Part shown: positions 1 to 8,399 of the stretch, in pieces | Layout of the letters: every line of letters begins with the position of its first letter | How positions within the stretch are numbered: position 1 is the first letter of the stretch | Assembly: GCF_000718025.1 (NCBI RefSeq) | Contig: NZ_JODS01000001.1 | Coordinates: forward strand, 1 to 64,000 | Length of the DNA: 64,000 bases | From: Kitasatospora purpeofusca | GTDB taxonomy: Bacteria > Actinomycetota > Actinomycetes > Streptomycetales > Streptomycetaceae | Direction of reading: 5' to 3' | Program-made: the position numbers and the translations under genes | Notes under the pieces: generated by a model | Seen by the model: the letters and a program-made list of their open reading frames with translations, nothing else | Databases searched by the model: none | Told to the model about the DNA's origin: nothing

Positions 1-100
1 CGTCCACGCCCTCCCGGTCGGTGGTGTGGTCGTCCGCGAAACGACGGTCACCCGTCGCGTCCGGCACGTACTTCACACAGACAACGATCCTCAAGCTCAT
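1..100 (-). CDS. etfB: Electron transfer flavoprotein beta subunit, N-terminal fragment
   Basis: The first 33 codons lie at the left edge on the minus strand and the gene runs off the window. The N-terminus begins MSLRIVVCVKYVPDATGD, the usual start of EtfB/FixA in actinobacteria. EtfB forms a heterodimer with EtfA and passes electrons from acyl-CoA and other dehydrogenases to the quinone pool. The ATG at 100-98 has an AGGAG Shine-Dalgarno about 8 bases upstream. Three near-palindromic operator-like copies lie upstream, between this gene and the divergent gene at 482. The family call rests on the N-terminus only. Confidence 0.85.
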   Translation of the reverse strand, partial: MSLRIVVCVKYVPDATGDRRFADDHTTDREGVD

Positions 101-166
101 GAGCGGTTCTCCTGGTACGGGTGCACTGGTCGGATGCACTGGTCCACGGCCTCGCAGCCCGCCGAG

Positions 167-316
167 GGTACTGAGTGCCAGACCAGGCCCGACCGTGCCC
201 CGCGAGCGGTGTCGCACCACCCGGACCGGCCTGCCCTGTCGGCTCTCGTCAACAGCGTCAGAGGCTCTCCGAAGAGGATACGGCACTCAGTACCCCTCGT
301 AAAGGAACTCAGTACC
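167..316. promoter_or_regulatory. Three copies of a 13-bp near-palindrome (GGNACTSAGTRCC)
   Basis: The copies are GGTACTGAGTGCC at 167-179, GGCACTCAGTACC at 282-294 and GGAACTCAGTACC at 304-316. Copies 2 and 3 are spaced 22 bp apart, about two helical turns; copy 1 is an inverted, more distant copy. They lie in the 381-bp non-coding gap between etfB and the gene at 482. A dimeric repressor of the TetR type is a reasonable guess for the binding protein, but no candidate regulator is adjacent. Confidence 0.5.
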
Positions 317-481
317 CTTCCCTTCTCCCCGGGCCCCGCGCGACCGGGGGCAAGGACGCCGCAAGCTTTGCGCAAGCAGCGGCCAGGGACCGTCATGGAA
401 TCCGCCAGAACACCCGGGCACACCCCCGTCGGGGCCACCGGGACCCGGGGCCCCGGTCCGGGATCAAGGAGGGGGAACGAC

Positions 482-1813
482 ATGACCTTGGTGCACGGGG
501 AAGTCGACCACGGGGAGATCGAGCGCAGGGAGGCCGGTCGCCAGGAGGCCGGCCACGGGAAGGCCGGGAGCGAGAAGGCCGGGAGCGGTCGCCGCTGGGC
601 CACGCTCACCGGCTGCAAGGAGGTGCTGGTGGTCGTGCACTCGACGGTCTACGGCCAGCGGCTCCACGACATCTATCCGCTGCTCGGCGCCGACCTGCGG
701 GTGCACGTCCAGTTCACGGTGGCACCGCACGCGTTCAACGCCGGAGCGGCCGCCCACGTCCGGAGTGTCGGCGGCACGGTGCTGCCCTGGGAGGAGGCCG
801 CCCGGCGGGAGTTCGACCTGGTGCTCGCGGCCGGTTCGCAGGGACTGGAGCAGTTGCGCGGGCCGCTGGTCCGGCTGCCGCACGGCGCCGGGCACATCAA
901 GCTGTCGCCGGCCGGGTCCGGAACCGGTGGCGGCACCGGGACGGGCAGCACGCGGACCGTGTCCGGCCTCGGTCCCGAGTACCTCGTCCGGAACGGCCGG
1001 GTGATGCCCGCCGCCTTCGCCCTCGCGCACGAGGAGGAGCGCGCCGAAGTGGGCCGCGGCTGCCCCGAGGCGCTGCCGATCACCGAGGTGGTGGGGGACG
1101 GCTGCTACGACCGGATCGCCGCCGCCCTCCCCGCCCGCGAACGCTACCGGGCCGCGCTCGGGCTGCGGCCGGGCGAACGCCTGGTGCTGGTCTGCTCCAC
1201 CTGGGGCAGCGGTTCGCTGTTCACCCGGCTCGACGCCGTCCTGCCGCGGCTGGCCGGCGAACTGCCCAGGCGCGGTTACCGCACCGCGCTGCTGGTCCAC
1301 CCCAATGTGGCGGCCGCCCACAGCCCGTGGGCCGTCCGCTCCTGGGCGACGGCCACCGCGCGCGGGGCGGTCACCGTGCTCGGGCCCGAGGAGGACTGGC
1401 GCCCGCTGCTGGTCGCCGCCGACTTCGTCATCGGGGACCACGGCTCCGTCACCCTCTACGGCACCATGACCGGTGCGCCGATCCTGCTCGCCGAATACCC
1501 GCACCGTGACGTCAACCCGCGCTCGCCCGGCGCCCTGCTCGCCCGGACCGCGCTCGCGCTCAGCCCGGCCCATCCCCTGACCTCCCAGCTCGACTACGCC
1601 GCCCGGCACTACCGGCGGTCCGAGTACGCGGCGATCGCCGCCCGGATCAGCTCCGAGCCCGGCCGGTTCGACCGCCGGATGCGGCGGCTGCTCTACCGCG
1701 TCCTCGGCCTCGGCGAACCCGCCCATGTGCCGGAGCCCCCGGTCCTGCCGCTGCCGGCGCCGCTGTGGCCGCGGAACGGCGCGACCGGCCGGTCCGGGCA
1801 GGGCCGGCGGTGA
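482..1813 (+). CDS. CDP-glycerol glycerophosphotransferase-like GT-B family protein
   Basis: This 443-residue protein probably transfers glycerophosphate or a sugar-like group to a cell-surface polymer or small molecule; the substrate is unknown. The C-terminal half shows the family pattern: VVGDGCYDR near residue 203, an STWG segment near 240 after a basic linker ending in RYRAALGL, and IGDHGSVTLYG near 317, which together resemble the nucleotide-binding half of glycerophosphotransferases. The reading frame stays open far upstream, but the ATG at 482 follows a strong AAGGAGGGGG site and the upstream segment lacks coding character, so I start here. Residues 1-40 are charged and low in complexity. 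The stop overlaps the GTG start of the next gene (GTGA at 1810). Confidence 0.7.
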   Translation: MTLVHGEVDHGEIERREAGRQEAGHGKAGSEKAGSGRRWATLTGCKEVLVVVHSTVYGQRLHDIYPLLGADLRVHVQFTVAPHAFNAGAAAHVRSVGGTVLPWEEAARREFDLVLAAGSQGLEQLRGPLVRLPHGAGHIKLSPAGSGTGGGTGTGSTRTVSGLGPEYLVRNGRVMPAAFALAHEEERAEVGRGCPEALPITEVVGDGCYDRIAAALPARERYRAALGLRPGERLVLVCSTWGSGSLFTRLDAVLPRLAGELPRRGYRTALLVHPNVAAAHSPWAVRSWATATARGAVTVLGPEEDWRPLLVAADFVIGDHGSVTLYGTMTGAPILLAEYPHRDVNPRSPGALLARTALALSPAHPLTSQLDYAARHYRRSEYAAIAARISSEPGRFDRRMRRLLYRVLGLGEPAHVPEPPVLPLPAPLWPRNGATGRSGQGRR

Positions 1814-2400
1814 CTCCGCCGCGCACCGGGCCGCACACCGCGTTCCGCACCGTGCTGCTCACTCCGGTCGACGGCCCGCCGTCGGCCGGGGTGCCCGGCA
1901 CCGGCGTCGAGGCGCGGATCCACTCCCCGGCCGGGGTCCGGTCCTGGCTGCTCACCACCGTCCGCCCCGTCGGGCCTGCCGCGCGCCGCTCCTTCGTCGA
2001 CGAGCACCTGGCGCTCGACCTCACCGCGCCGGGCGCCGCCCGCTGGCGTCGCCAGGCCGATGTGCTCCACCTCGGCCGCACCGGCCCGGGCCGGGCCCGG
2101 GACCGGCTCTCCGCCGTCCTCCGGGCCTACCCCGGCTGCGCGGTCGCCACGGCCGACGACACGGACGGCACCCTGTTCGCCCTCGCCCGGACCGGCGGTC
2201 GGCTGGCACTCCGGACCTCCCCGCCCGTCCCGGGGATCGTCCTCGGCTCGCTCGCCCACGCGTGGCTGGCCACCGGCGGCACGCTCACCGAGCTCGTCGC
2301 GCTGGCCGAGCTCGTCGCGCCGACCGGGTTTCGCGCGCCGCGCGGGTTCCTCGCACCCGCCGCCCCGGCCCCGCGTCCAGGAGCCCGGCGCGGCGCCTGA
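1810..2400 (+). CDS. Hypothetical protein coupled to the glycerophosphotransferase-like gene
   Basis: I do not recognise the family of this 196-residue protein. The GTG start at 1810 overlaps the previous stop in a GTGA junction, so it is probably translationally coupled; an ATG at 1765 in the same frame is a less likely start. It contains paired hydrophobic-polar segments (FRTVLLTPVDG; RSWLLTTVRPVG) and a DTDGTLFALARTGGRLALR stretch, with no signal peptide or membrane segment. The last 20 residues are alanine-, proline- and arginine-rich. Its role is presumably linked to the upstream enzyme. Confidence 0.65.
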   Translation: MTPPRTGPHTAFRTVLLTPVDGPPSAGVPGTGVEARIHSPAGVRSWLLTTVRPVGPAARRSFVDEHLALDLTAPGAARWRRQADVLHLGRTGPGRARDRLSAVLRAYPGCAVATADDTDGTLFALARTGGRLALRTSPPVPGIVLGSLAHAWLATGGTLTELVALAELVAPTGFRAPRGFLAPAAPAPRPGARRGA

Positions 2401-2519
2401 CGGACCGCGGCCGCCCGGCCGCCCGCGCACCGGAGTGGGTGCCGGTGCGCGGGTCGGGCGAGCGGCCGCGGCGGGACAGGGAGCCGGGCCGCGGTGACAC
2501 GGCGGGTGGGTACGGCCGC

Positions 2520-4691
2520 TCAGCCGGCGGCGGGAGGCGGGCCGGGCGGGGCCGCCAGGGCGGCGAGGGCCGCCTCGACCCGGGCGGCGTCGGGAGCGAC
2601 CAGGTCCTGATAGCGGGCCAGGGACTCGCCGTAGCGGGCGGCCGCCCCGACCAGGTCGCCGCGGGCGCGAGCCAGGTCGCCGACGAGTTCGAGGACGCGG
2701 GCCTCCCAGCGGCGGGCCCGGCCCGCGCGGAACTCGGCGAGCGCCTCCGCGTAGCAGCGGTCGGCCTCGTCGTGGGCGCCGAGCGCGACGTGCGCCTGGC
2801 CGAGGAAGGCGAGCGCCCGCGCGGCCTCGTAGGGATCGGGGACGGCGGCAAGGGCCCGGTGGGCGTCCATGACGACGGGCAGGGCCTCGGCCGGGCTGCC
2901 GCCCACGAGCAGCACCTCGCCGAGCGCCAACCGGGCGAGTGCCGTGCCCCGGGCGTAGCCCCGGGCCTCCCTCAGGATGGCCGTCCCGCGAAGGCAGTCG
3001 GCCGCCTCGGCGAGCCGGCCCGCCGTCCGGTGGGTCTGGCTCAAGCCGTAGAGCGCGTCCGCCTCGACGAGCGGTTCGCCGGCCTCGCGGGCCAGGTGCA
3101 GCGCCTCGGTGAACCACTCCGAAGCCTCCTCCCCCGCACCCGCGTTGCGCAGACCGTTGCCGCCGGAGGTGAGCATCCGCAGCTCGCCCTCCCGGTCGCC
3201 GGCGGCCCGGGCGGCCTCCCGCCCGATCCGGTGCGCCTCGACCCACAGCCGGGCCGGGCGCAATCGCAGGAACAGCGGCCACATGGCATCGACCAGTTGC
3301 CAGGCGGTGGCCGCCCTGCCGATGGCGGCGGCCCAGCGGACGGTGTCGGCGAGCCGACCGGTCTCGGCGTCGAGCCAGCCGACGGCGGCCGTCTCGTCCG
3401 CGAACTCCCGTGCGCGGGGGCCCGGTTCGACCGTGTAGTCGCGACGCAGGGTGCGGTGGCTCGGGCTCAGCAGCGCCTCGGCCGCAGTGGTGCGGGCGAG
3501 GTACCAGTCGAGCACCCGGTCGACCGCGGCCGCGCCCTCGGCCAGCTCGCGCACCTCCTCGGCACGCGCCCGGGCATGCAGCTTGACCAGGTCGTGAAAG
3601 CGGAAGCCGCCCTCCATCTCCTCCAGCAGGTGGACGTCGATCAGCCCGTCCAGCAGCCGGTCGGCCTCGTCCGGGGTCAGGCCGCCGACGGCGCAGACGA
3701 CATCCAGCGTGAACACGGGGAACGGCAGCAGACCGAGCAGCCCGTACAGCCGGACGGTGTCCGCCCCCAGGACTTCGAAGGACGCGTCCAGCGCGTGTCG
3801 CACAGCTTCTCCCTCTACATCGAGCGCGGCGAGCCCCTGGAACTCCTGTCCGAGGGCTTCGGCGGTGGCGGCCAGCGGCTGCACCGGACGGGCGGCGATC
3901 CGGGCCGCCGCCAGACAGACCGCGAGCGGGAGCCGGCCGCAGCGCTGCACCACCTGGGCGGCGGCGGTCCGCTCACGGGCCACCCGTTCCGCACCGACCC
4001 GCTGGGCCAGCAGTTGGAAGGACGCGTCGTCCGAGAGCAGTCCGACCGGCCGGAACACGGCACCGTCTATGCCCAGCCCGGTGAGCCGGCGGCGGCTGGT
4101 CACCACGACCACGGCGTGCTCCGAGCCGGGCAGCAGCGGCCGGACCTGGGCGGCGGTGGAGGCGTTGTCGAGCAGGACGGCGATCCGGCGTTCGGCGGCG
4201 AGGGAGCGCCAGAGCGCCGCGCCCTCGGCGAGGCTGCCCGGCACGGGCGCGATGCCGAAGGCGCGCAGGAACCCGCCGAGCGCCTCGGCGGGGTCGGCGG
4301 GCCCGCCCGGGGCGTGGCCGCGCAGGTCGGCGTAGAGCTGGCCGTCCGGGAACCGGCCCGACAGCCGGCGCAGCCACTGGGCGGCGAGCGCAGTCTTGCC
4401 CACCCCGGCGGGGCCCGTGACGACCACCGTGACATCGACGGCACCCGGCGGGTCGCCCAACTCGCGGTCCAGGGCGGCGAGGTCGGCTTCCCGTCCGACC
4501 AAACGGCGTGGTGTCGGCGGCAGTTGGCGCGGCACCGGGAGCGCCGGGGCGGCGGGCGCTTCGGCGGGACCGCCGTAGACCGTCAGATGGTGGATCGCCC
4601 CCGCCTGGACGACGGAGCCTTCGACCCTCCCGCCGGACAGGGAGTTCCGCGTCTCGAGGTGCGGTTCGCGCGCTCCGTCCGCCGAGCTCAT
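2520..4691 (-). CDS. NB-ARC (STAND) ATPase with TPR domain, NLR-like
   Basis: The 723-residue protein has a short N-terminal leader, an NB-ARC ATPase core and a C-terminal TPR region, the architecture of NLR-like sensors that oligomerise on ligand binding. Walker A is GPAGVGKT (residues 93-100), Walker B is in AVLLDNAST, and an SRRRL sensor motif follows. TPR repeats fill roughly residues 460-710. Residues 17-41 (SLSGGRVEGSVVQAGAIHHL and onward) resemble the beta-arch or RHIM-like prefixes found in streptomycete NLR proteins. ATG 4691 is chosen because upstream residues lack coding character, although the frame is open to 6887. It is divergent from the SARP gene at 4983 and could be a conflict-system sensor or a transcriptional co-regulator; no DNA-binding domain is visible. 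Confidence 0.8.
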   Translation of the reverse strand: MSSADGAREPHLETRNSLSGGRVEGSVVQAGAIHHLTVYGGPAEAPAAPALPVPRQLPPTPRRLVGREADLAALDRELGDPPGAVDVTVVVTGPAGVGKTALAAQWLRRLSGRFPDGQLYADLRGHAPGGPADPAEALGGFLRAFGIAPVPGSLAEGAALWRSLAAERRIAVLLDNASTAAQVRPLLPGSEHAVVVVTSRRRLTGLGIDGAVFRPVGLLSDDASFQLLAQRVGAERVARERTAAAQVVQRCGRLPLAVCLAAARIAARPVQPLAATAEALGQEFQGLAALDVEGEAVRHALDASFEVLGADTVRLYGLLGLLPFPVFTLDVVCAVGGLTPDEADRLLDGLIDVHLLEEMEGGFRFHDLVKLHARARAEEVRELAEGAAAVDRVLDWYLARTTAAEALLSPSHRTLRRDYTVEPGPRAREFADETAAVGWLDAETGRLADTVRWAAAIGRAATAWQLVDAMWPLFLRLRPARLWVEAHRIGREAARAAGDREGELRMLTSGGNGLRNAGAGEEASEWFTEALHLAREAGEPLVEADALYGLSQTHRTAGRLAEAADCLRGTAILREARGYARGTALARLALGEVLLVGGSPAEALPVVMDAHRALAAVPDPYEAARALAFLGQAHVALGAHDEADRCYAEALAEFRAGRARRWEARVLELVGDLARARGDLVGAAARYGESLARYQDLVAPDAARVEAALAALAAPPGPPPAAG

Positions 4692-4982
4692 CGGCGACTC
4701 CCGACCCGCGGCCGACCTCGGACCCCTGTTGCTCCGAACTCCTCCGGCTCCACTGGCTCCCCCTACCCGTAGAACGATGGACTGAAGTGAAGGGAGCGAA
4801 TCGATGTGACCCGTGTGGATAGGCGATCGACAACTCCCGCATAGCACATGAGTCTCAGTCGGACGCCGAATTGTCAATAACGCCTGACCCGTACAGCGGA
4901 AGGCGGTATGGCCTCGCCCCTGCACACGTGGGATGCTCCGCTCCGACACAGCAGGCTGGTGGCCACCGGCGGGGGGCGTCGA
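4692..4982. other. Divergent intergenic region between the two NTPase/TPR genes
   Basis: This 291-bp gap must carry promoters for both flanking genes. TTGTCA at about 4871-4876 followed by TACAGC after 15 bp could be a weak promoter for the SARP gene; the spacing is shorter than ideal. The region is visibly less GC-rich than its neighbours. I see no clear inverted repeat or small gene. Confidence 0.35.
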
Positions 4983-7900
4983 ATGGAGTTCCACCTTCTC
5001 GGTTCGGTTGAACTTTCGGTGAACGGCGAGTTGTCGGCAATTCGCTCGGACAAGGGGCGCCGACTGCTGGCCGCCCTGGCCCTGGACGTCGGGCGGCAGC
5101 TCAGCCATGAGCTGCTGGCCAGCCGGCTGTGGGACGAGGAACCCCCGCCCAGTGCGGTCGCCAGCATCTACAGCCATGTCTCCCGCATTCGGAGCCAGTT
5201 GCGATTGGCCGCCGCCGCCGAGAGCCCCGGTTCGCCGCGCGACATCCCCACCATCGAGAGCCGATCGCACACATATTCGCTGCGCGCCGACAGCCATTTG
5301 ATCGACTGGCATCGTTTTGTCGACTTGTCCAAGAATGCTCGCCGACTCGCCGACAACGGCGACGACATCCAGGCCAGGACCGTTCTCGGCCGGGCCGAGG
5401 AAATCTGGCGCGGTGAACCGCTCGCCGGACTGCCCGGCGGCTGGGCCCAGTCCACCCGCGCCACCATGGCCGACCAGCGCCTCGCCACCACGCTGCTGCG
5501 GATCGAGATCGACCTTCGACTGGGCCGCTTCGGGGAACTCGTCCCCGAACTCACCGCCCTCCGCGAGGAACGCCCCACCGACGAACGGGTCGCCGCGCAC
5601 CTCCTGGTCGCACTGCACGGCGCCGGCCGGCAGGCCGAGGCGCTCGCCGTCTACCCCGCCGTGGTCCGCCGACTGCACGCGGACCTCGGCACCGGCCCCG
5701 GCGAGGCCCTCACCCGCCTGCACGAGCGGATGCTCACCGGCGCCCCGCTGACCGGGCCCGCCGTCCGGACTCCAGCCGGCGGGAGTCCAGCGGGCCGGAC
5801 TCCCGCGGGCCCGAGTCCGGCACCCGTCCCACGTGGTGGCGCCGTACCGTCCCCGCCGCCGGGGCGGCACATGATCGGCCGTCGGGACGACCTGCGCCGA
5901 CTGCTCGGCGGCACCGGGGACGCGGTCGATCAGGGCGGAGTGGTGACGGTCTCGGCGATCCTGGGCATGGCGGGCGTCGGCAAGACCACCCTGGCGCTGC
6001 ACGCCGCCCATCTGATGCGGCACCGGTTCCCCGAGGGGTACGCCCACCTCAACCTGGGGGCCCACATCGTCAATCGGCGCCCGCTCACACCCTCGGCGGT
6101 GGCCACCGCCCTGCTGCGGCGACTCGGCGTACCGGCCGCGACCATTCCGCTCGACAGCGAGGAACTGTTCGCCCAGTGCGCCGACCTGCTCGCCACCCGG
6201 CGCGCGGTGGTCGTACTCGACGACGCGGCGACCGCCGGCCAGATCAGGCCGCTCCTGCCCACCGCGCCCGCCGCGCTGGTCTTCGTCACCAGCCGCCGCC
6301 GGCTCGCGGAACTGCCCGGCTCCAGGCCGGTGTTCCTGGACATCCTGCCGGTGGACGACGCGGTCGCCCTGTTCACCTCGGTGGTGGGGCGGGAGCGCGC
6401 CGACGACCGCAGCCGGATCGTCGAGATCGTCGACCGCTGCGGGCTGCTCCCGCTGGCCATCGAGATCGCCGCCAGCCGGTTCAAGGCCCGGCCGTCCTGG
6501 ACCCTCGGCCACCTCGCCCAGCGACTGTCCCGCAAGACCGGCCGGCTCGCCGAGATCCGGCACGACACGGAGAGCGTCGCCCGCGCCTTCGAGATGACGT
6601 ACCGGTCGCTGCCCACCGAGCAGCAGGAGGCTTTCCGCCTGCTCGGCGTCCACCCGGGACCGGACATCGGCCTGCACGCGGCGGCGGCCCTGCTCGGCCG
6701 CCCGGTCGACGAGACGGACCACCTGCTGGAGGCGCTCCTGCACTGCCACCTGGTCCAGGAGAACACGCCCGAGCGATATCAACTCCATGATCTCATAAGG
6801 GAGTACGCACACGTCCTGACCCAGGACGAGGGGGGAACGGAGGAGGCCGCGACCGCACTCCGGCGGCTCCTCGGATTCACCCTCCACGCGGCCGACCGGG
6901 CCGACCGGCTGCTCTATCCGCGGCGATCACGACTGCCCCTCCCGACGCTCCGTCAATTACCGGGAGCGGAAGGACTGCTGTACGACCTTGACCTCGATTC
7001 GAATGATTCGGCACGGAAATGGCTGGACACCGAGCAGTCCGGCCTGATCGTCCTGGCGGGCCACGCCCGCAGCACCGGCCACCCGGAGGCCGCCGCCTGG
7101 CTCGCGCATGTCCTGGCCGGCCATCTGGACTCCCAGGCCTACTGGAGCGAGGCCCACGAGTTGCATCAGGCCTCGGCTGCGTACTGGCGTTCGGTGCCGA
7201 ACGACCGGTGCGAGGCCCGCGCACTGATCGATCTCGGCGCCACCCTCGCCAACGCCTCCCGCTACCCGGCCGCCCAGGAGGCGCTCCAACGGAGCCTGGC
7301 GCTGGCCCGCGCCGACCAGGACGACGACGCCACAGCGGAGGCGCTGAGCCTGCTGGGCGGACTGCTCTGGCACCAGAGCTCCCTGGTCGAGGCGGTCGAC
7401 CTCCTGGAGGAGTCCCTGCGGATCCGAAGAGAGGGCGGCGACCTCTGGAACACCGCGCGCTGCCTCGCCAACATCGGCACCATCGAAAATTCGCTCGGGA
7501 ACCGGAAAAGCTCACTCGCCGCCTACGAAGCAGCCCTTCCATTGGCGCGGGAATTCCAGGACAGAACTCTGGAGTTCCGCATCCTGAACAATCTCGGGGA
7601 TCTCTTCCTGGGAATGCACGACCACGCTTCGGCCCGCACGTCCTTCGAGCGCATCCTGGATATCGCGGGCGACGACATCTCTCATTTCGACCTCGCCGTG
7701 GCGCAGGCCAACCTGGCCGCGTCCCTGCCGGTCCCGGAGCAGTACGACCGGGCGGTCGGCCTGTACCGGTCCGCACTGTCCACCTTCCGGTCGACCGGGA
7801 GCGTCCGGCACGAGGCGAACGCCCTGAACGGCCTGGGTGGCACCCTTCTCGCCGCCGGGCGGTCCGCCGATGCGCGCGACCAGTACACACTGGCCCGCGA

Positions 7901-8105
7901 GTTGGCCCGATCGGTCGGCGCCGCCCGCGAGGAGGTGACGGCCCTGCGCGGCCTCGGCGAGTGCGAACTGACCCTCGGCGCCCGCGACCGCGCCGCCCTC
8001 CTCCTGACCGAGGCTGTCGCTCTCGCGGACCGCATCAAGGCGGCCGACGAACTCGCACTGGCCCGGGAATCCCTTGCCCGGGCCAGCGGCGAGCACGACG
8101 CCTGA
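4983..8105 (+). CDS. AfsR/SARP-family regulator with NB-ARC and TPR domains
   Basis: This 1040-residue regulator has the AfsR layout: OmpR-like winged helix (about 1-95), bacterial transcriptional activation domain (about 100-250), a Pro/Gly/Ser linker, NB-ARC ATPase (Walker A GMAGVGKTT near 328-336; Walker B AVVVLDDAA near 408) and TPR repeats from about 705 to the end. Such proteins activate secondary-metabolite or differentiation genes. MEFHLLGSVEL at ATG 4983 is the canonical SARP start, so 25 upstream codons are excluded. Codon 659 is TTA (6957-6959), which in streptomycetes needs the bldA tRNA; translation should therefore be development-dependent. Bases 6780-7030 are less GC-rich than average. 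It is divergent from the NLR-like gene and followed by a candidate micropeptide. Confidence 0.9.
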   Translation: MEFHLLGSVELSVNGELSAIRSDKGRRLLAALALDVGRQLSHELLASRLWDEEPPPSAVASIYSHVSRIRSQLRLAAAAESPGSPRDIPTIESRSHTYSLRADSHLIDWHRFVDLSKNARRLADNGDDIQARTVLGRAEEIWRGEPLAGLPGGWAQSTRATMADQRLATTLLRIEIDLRLGRFGELVPELTALREERPTDERVAAHLLVALHGAGRQAEALAVYPAVVRRLHADLGTGPGEALTRLHERMLTGAPLTGPAVRTPAGGSPAGRTPAGPSPAPVPRGGAVPSPPPGRHMIGRRDDLRRLLGGTGDAVDQGGVVTVSAILGMAGVGKTTLALHAAHLMRHRFPEGYAHLNLGAHIVNRRPLTPSAVATALLRRLGVPAATIPLDSEELFAQCADLLATRRAVVVLDDAATAGQIRPLLPTAPAALVFVTSRRRLAELPGSRPVFLDILPVDDAVALFTSVVGRERADDRSRIVEIVDRCGLLPLAIEIAASRFKARPSWTLGHLAQRLSRKTGRLAEIRHDTESVARAFEMTYRSLPTEQQEAFRLLGVHPGPDIGLHAAAALLGRPVDETDHLLEALLHCHLVQENTPERYQLHDLIREYAHVLTQDEGGTEEAATALRRLLGFTLHAADRADRLLYPRRSRLPLPTLRQLPGAEGLLYDLDLDSNDSARKWLDTEQSGLIVLAGHARSTGHPEAAAWLAHVLAGHLDSQAYWSEAHELHQASAAYWRSVPNDRCEARALIDLGATLANASRYPAAQEALQRSLALARADQDDDATAEALSLLGGLLWHQSSLVEAVDLLEESLRIRREGGDLWNTARCLANIGTIENSLGNRKSSLAAYEAALPLAREFQDRTLEFRILNNLGDLFLGMHDHASARTSFERILDIAGDDISHFDLAVAQANLAASLPVPEQYDRAVGLYRSALSTFRSTGSVRHEANALNGLGGTLLAAGRSADARDQYTLARELARSVGAAREEVTALRGLGECELTLGARDRAALLLTEAVALADRIKAADELALARESLARASGEHDA

Positions 8106-8243
8106 CGAAAATCCGCTCGAATACCACCCTCGGGCCGAGCGCTCAAGGACGATTTGGCCCAACACTCTCGGAATGATTAACTGACCGCACGTTTCAAACG
8201 ACTTCGCGCCTGGCGCAGAAATGTGCGGTTCACTGTGTTCAAG

Positions 8244-8327
8244 ATGATCATCGTGGGTGCCCTTTCGACCGTCTCCGCCCTCGGGTTCGACGTAACATCC
8301 ATCGGGGGCATCGCCATTTGGTGCTGA
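8244..8327 (+). CDS. Candidate 27-residue hydrophobic micropeptide
   Basis: An ATG-initiated ORF lies alone in the 294-bp gap after the SARP gene and ends 21 bp before a perfect terminator hairpin. The peptide starts MIIVGALSTVSALGF and ends GGIAIWC. It is hydrophobic, carries one acidic residue and ends with Cys. Third-position GC is high, as in real genes here. An in-frame GTG at 8223 would add VRFTVFK, giving a basic head before the hydrophobic segment, as in small membrane or exported signalling peptides. No strong Shine-Dalgarno is visible before either start. It could be a signalling peptide sensed by a TPR protein or a membrane micropeptide. Coding status is inferred, not shown. Confidence 0.35.
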   Translation: MIIVGALSTVSALGFDVTSIGGIAIWC

Positions 8328-8348
8328 CGCCCGACACGGAAAGACCCC

Positions 8349-8373
8349 GGGCCGGTGCGCGTCGCACCGGCCC
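8349..8373. terminator. Rho-independent terminator hairpin
   Basis: A perfect 11-bp stem (GGGCCGGTGCG / CGCACCGGCCC) with a 3-base loop lies between the SARP/micropeptide unit and the convergent encapsulin gene. It can serve both strands; there is no long T tract, as is usual in actinobacteria. Confidence 0.8.
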
Positions 8374-8399
8374 TTCGTACGTGGGTACGCCGTGCGGGC

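Noticed and set aside
26..481. N-terminal extension of the glycerophosphotransferase-like gene
   Set aside because: The frame is open, but the ATG at 482 has a strong Shine-Dalgarno and the upstream part contains operator-like repeats and etfB.
1725..4772. 1015-residue plus-strand open frame
   Set aside because: It is the antisense shadow of the NB-ARC/TPR gene; protein composition is Arg/Gly-rich with no family signature.
4692..6887. Minus-strand extension of the NB-ARC/TPR gene to 6887
   Set aside because: It runs antisense through the SARP gene, which has canonical motifs.
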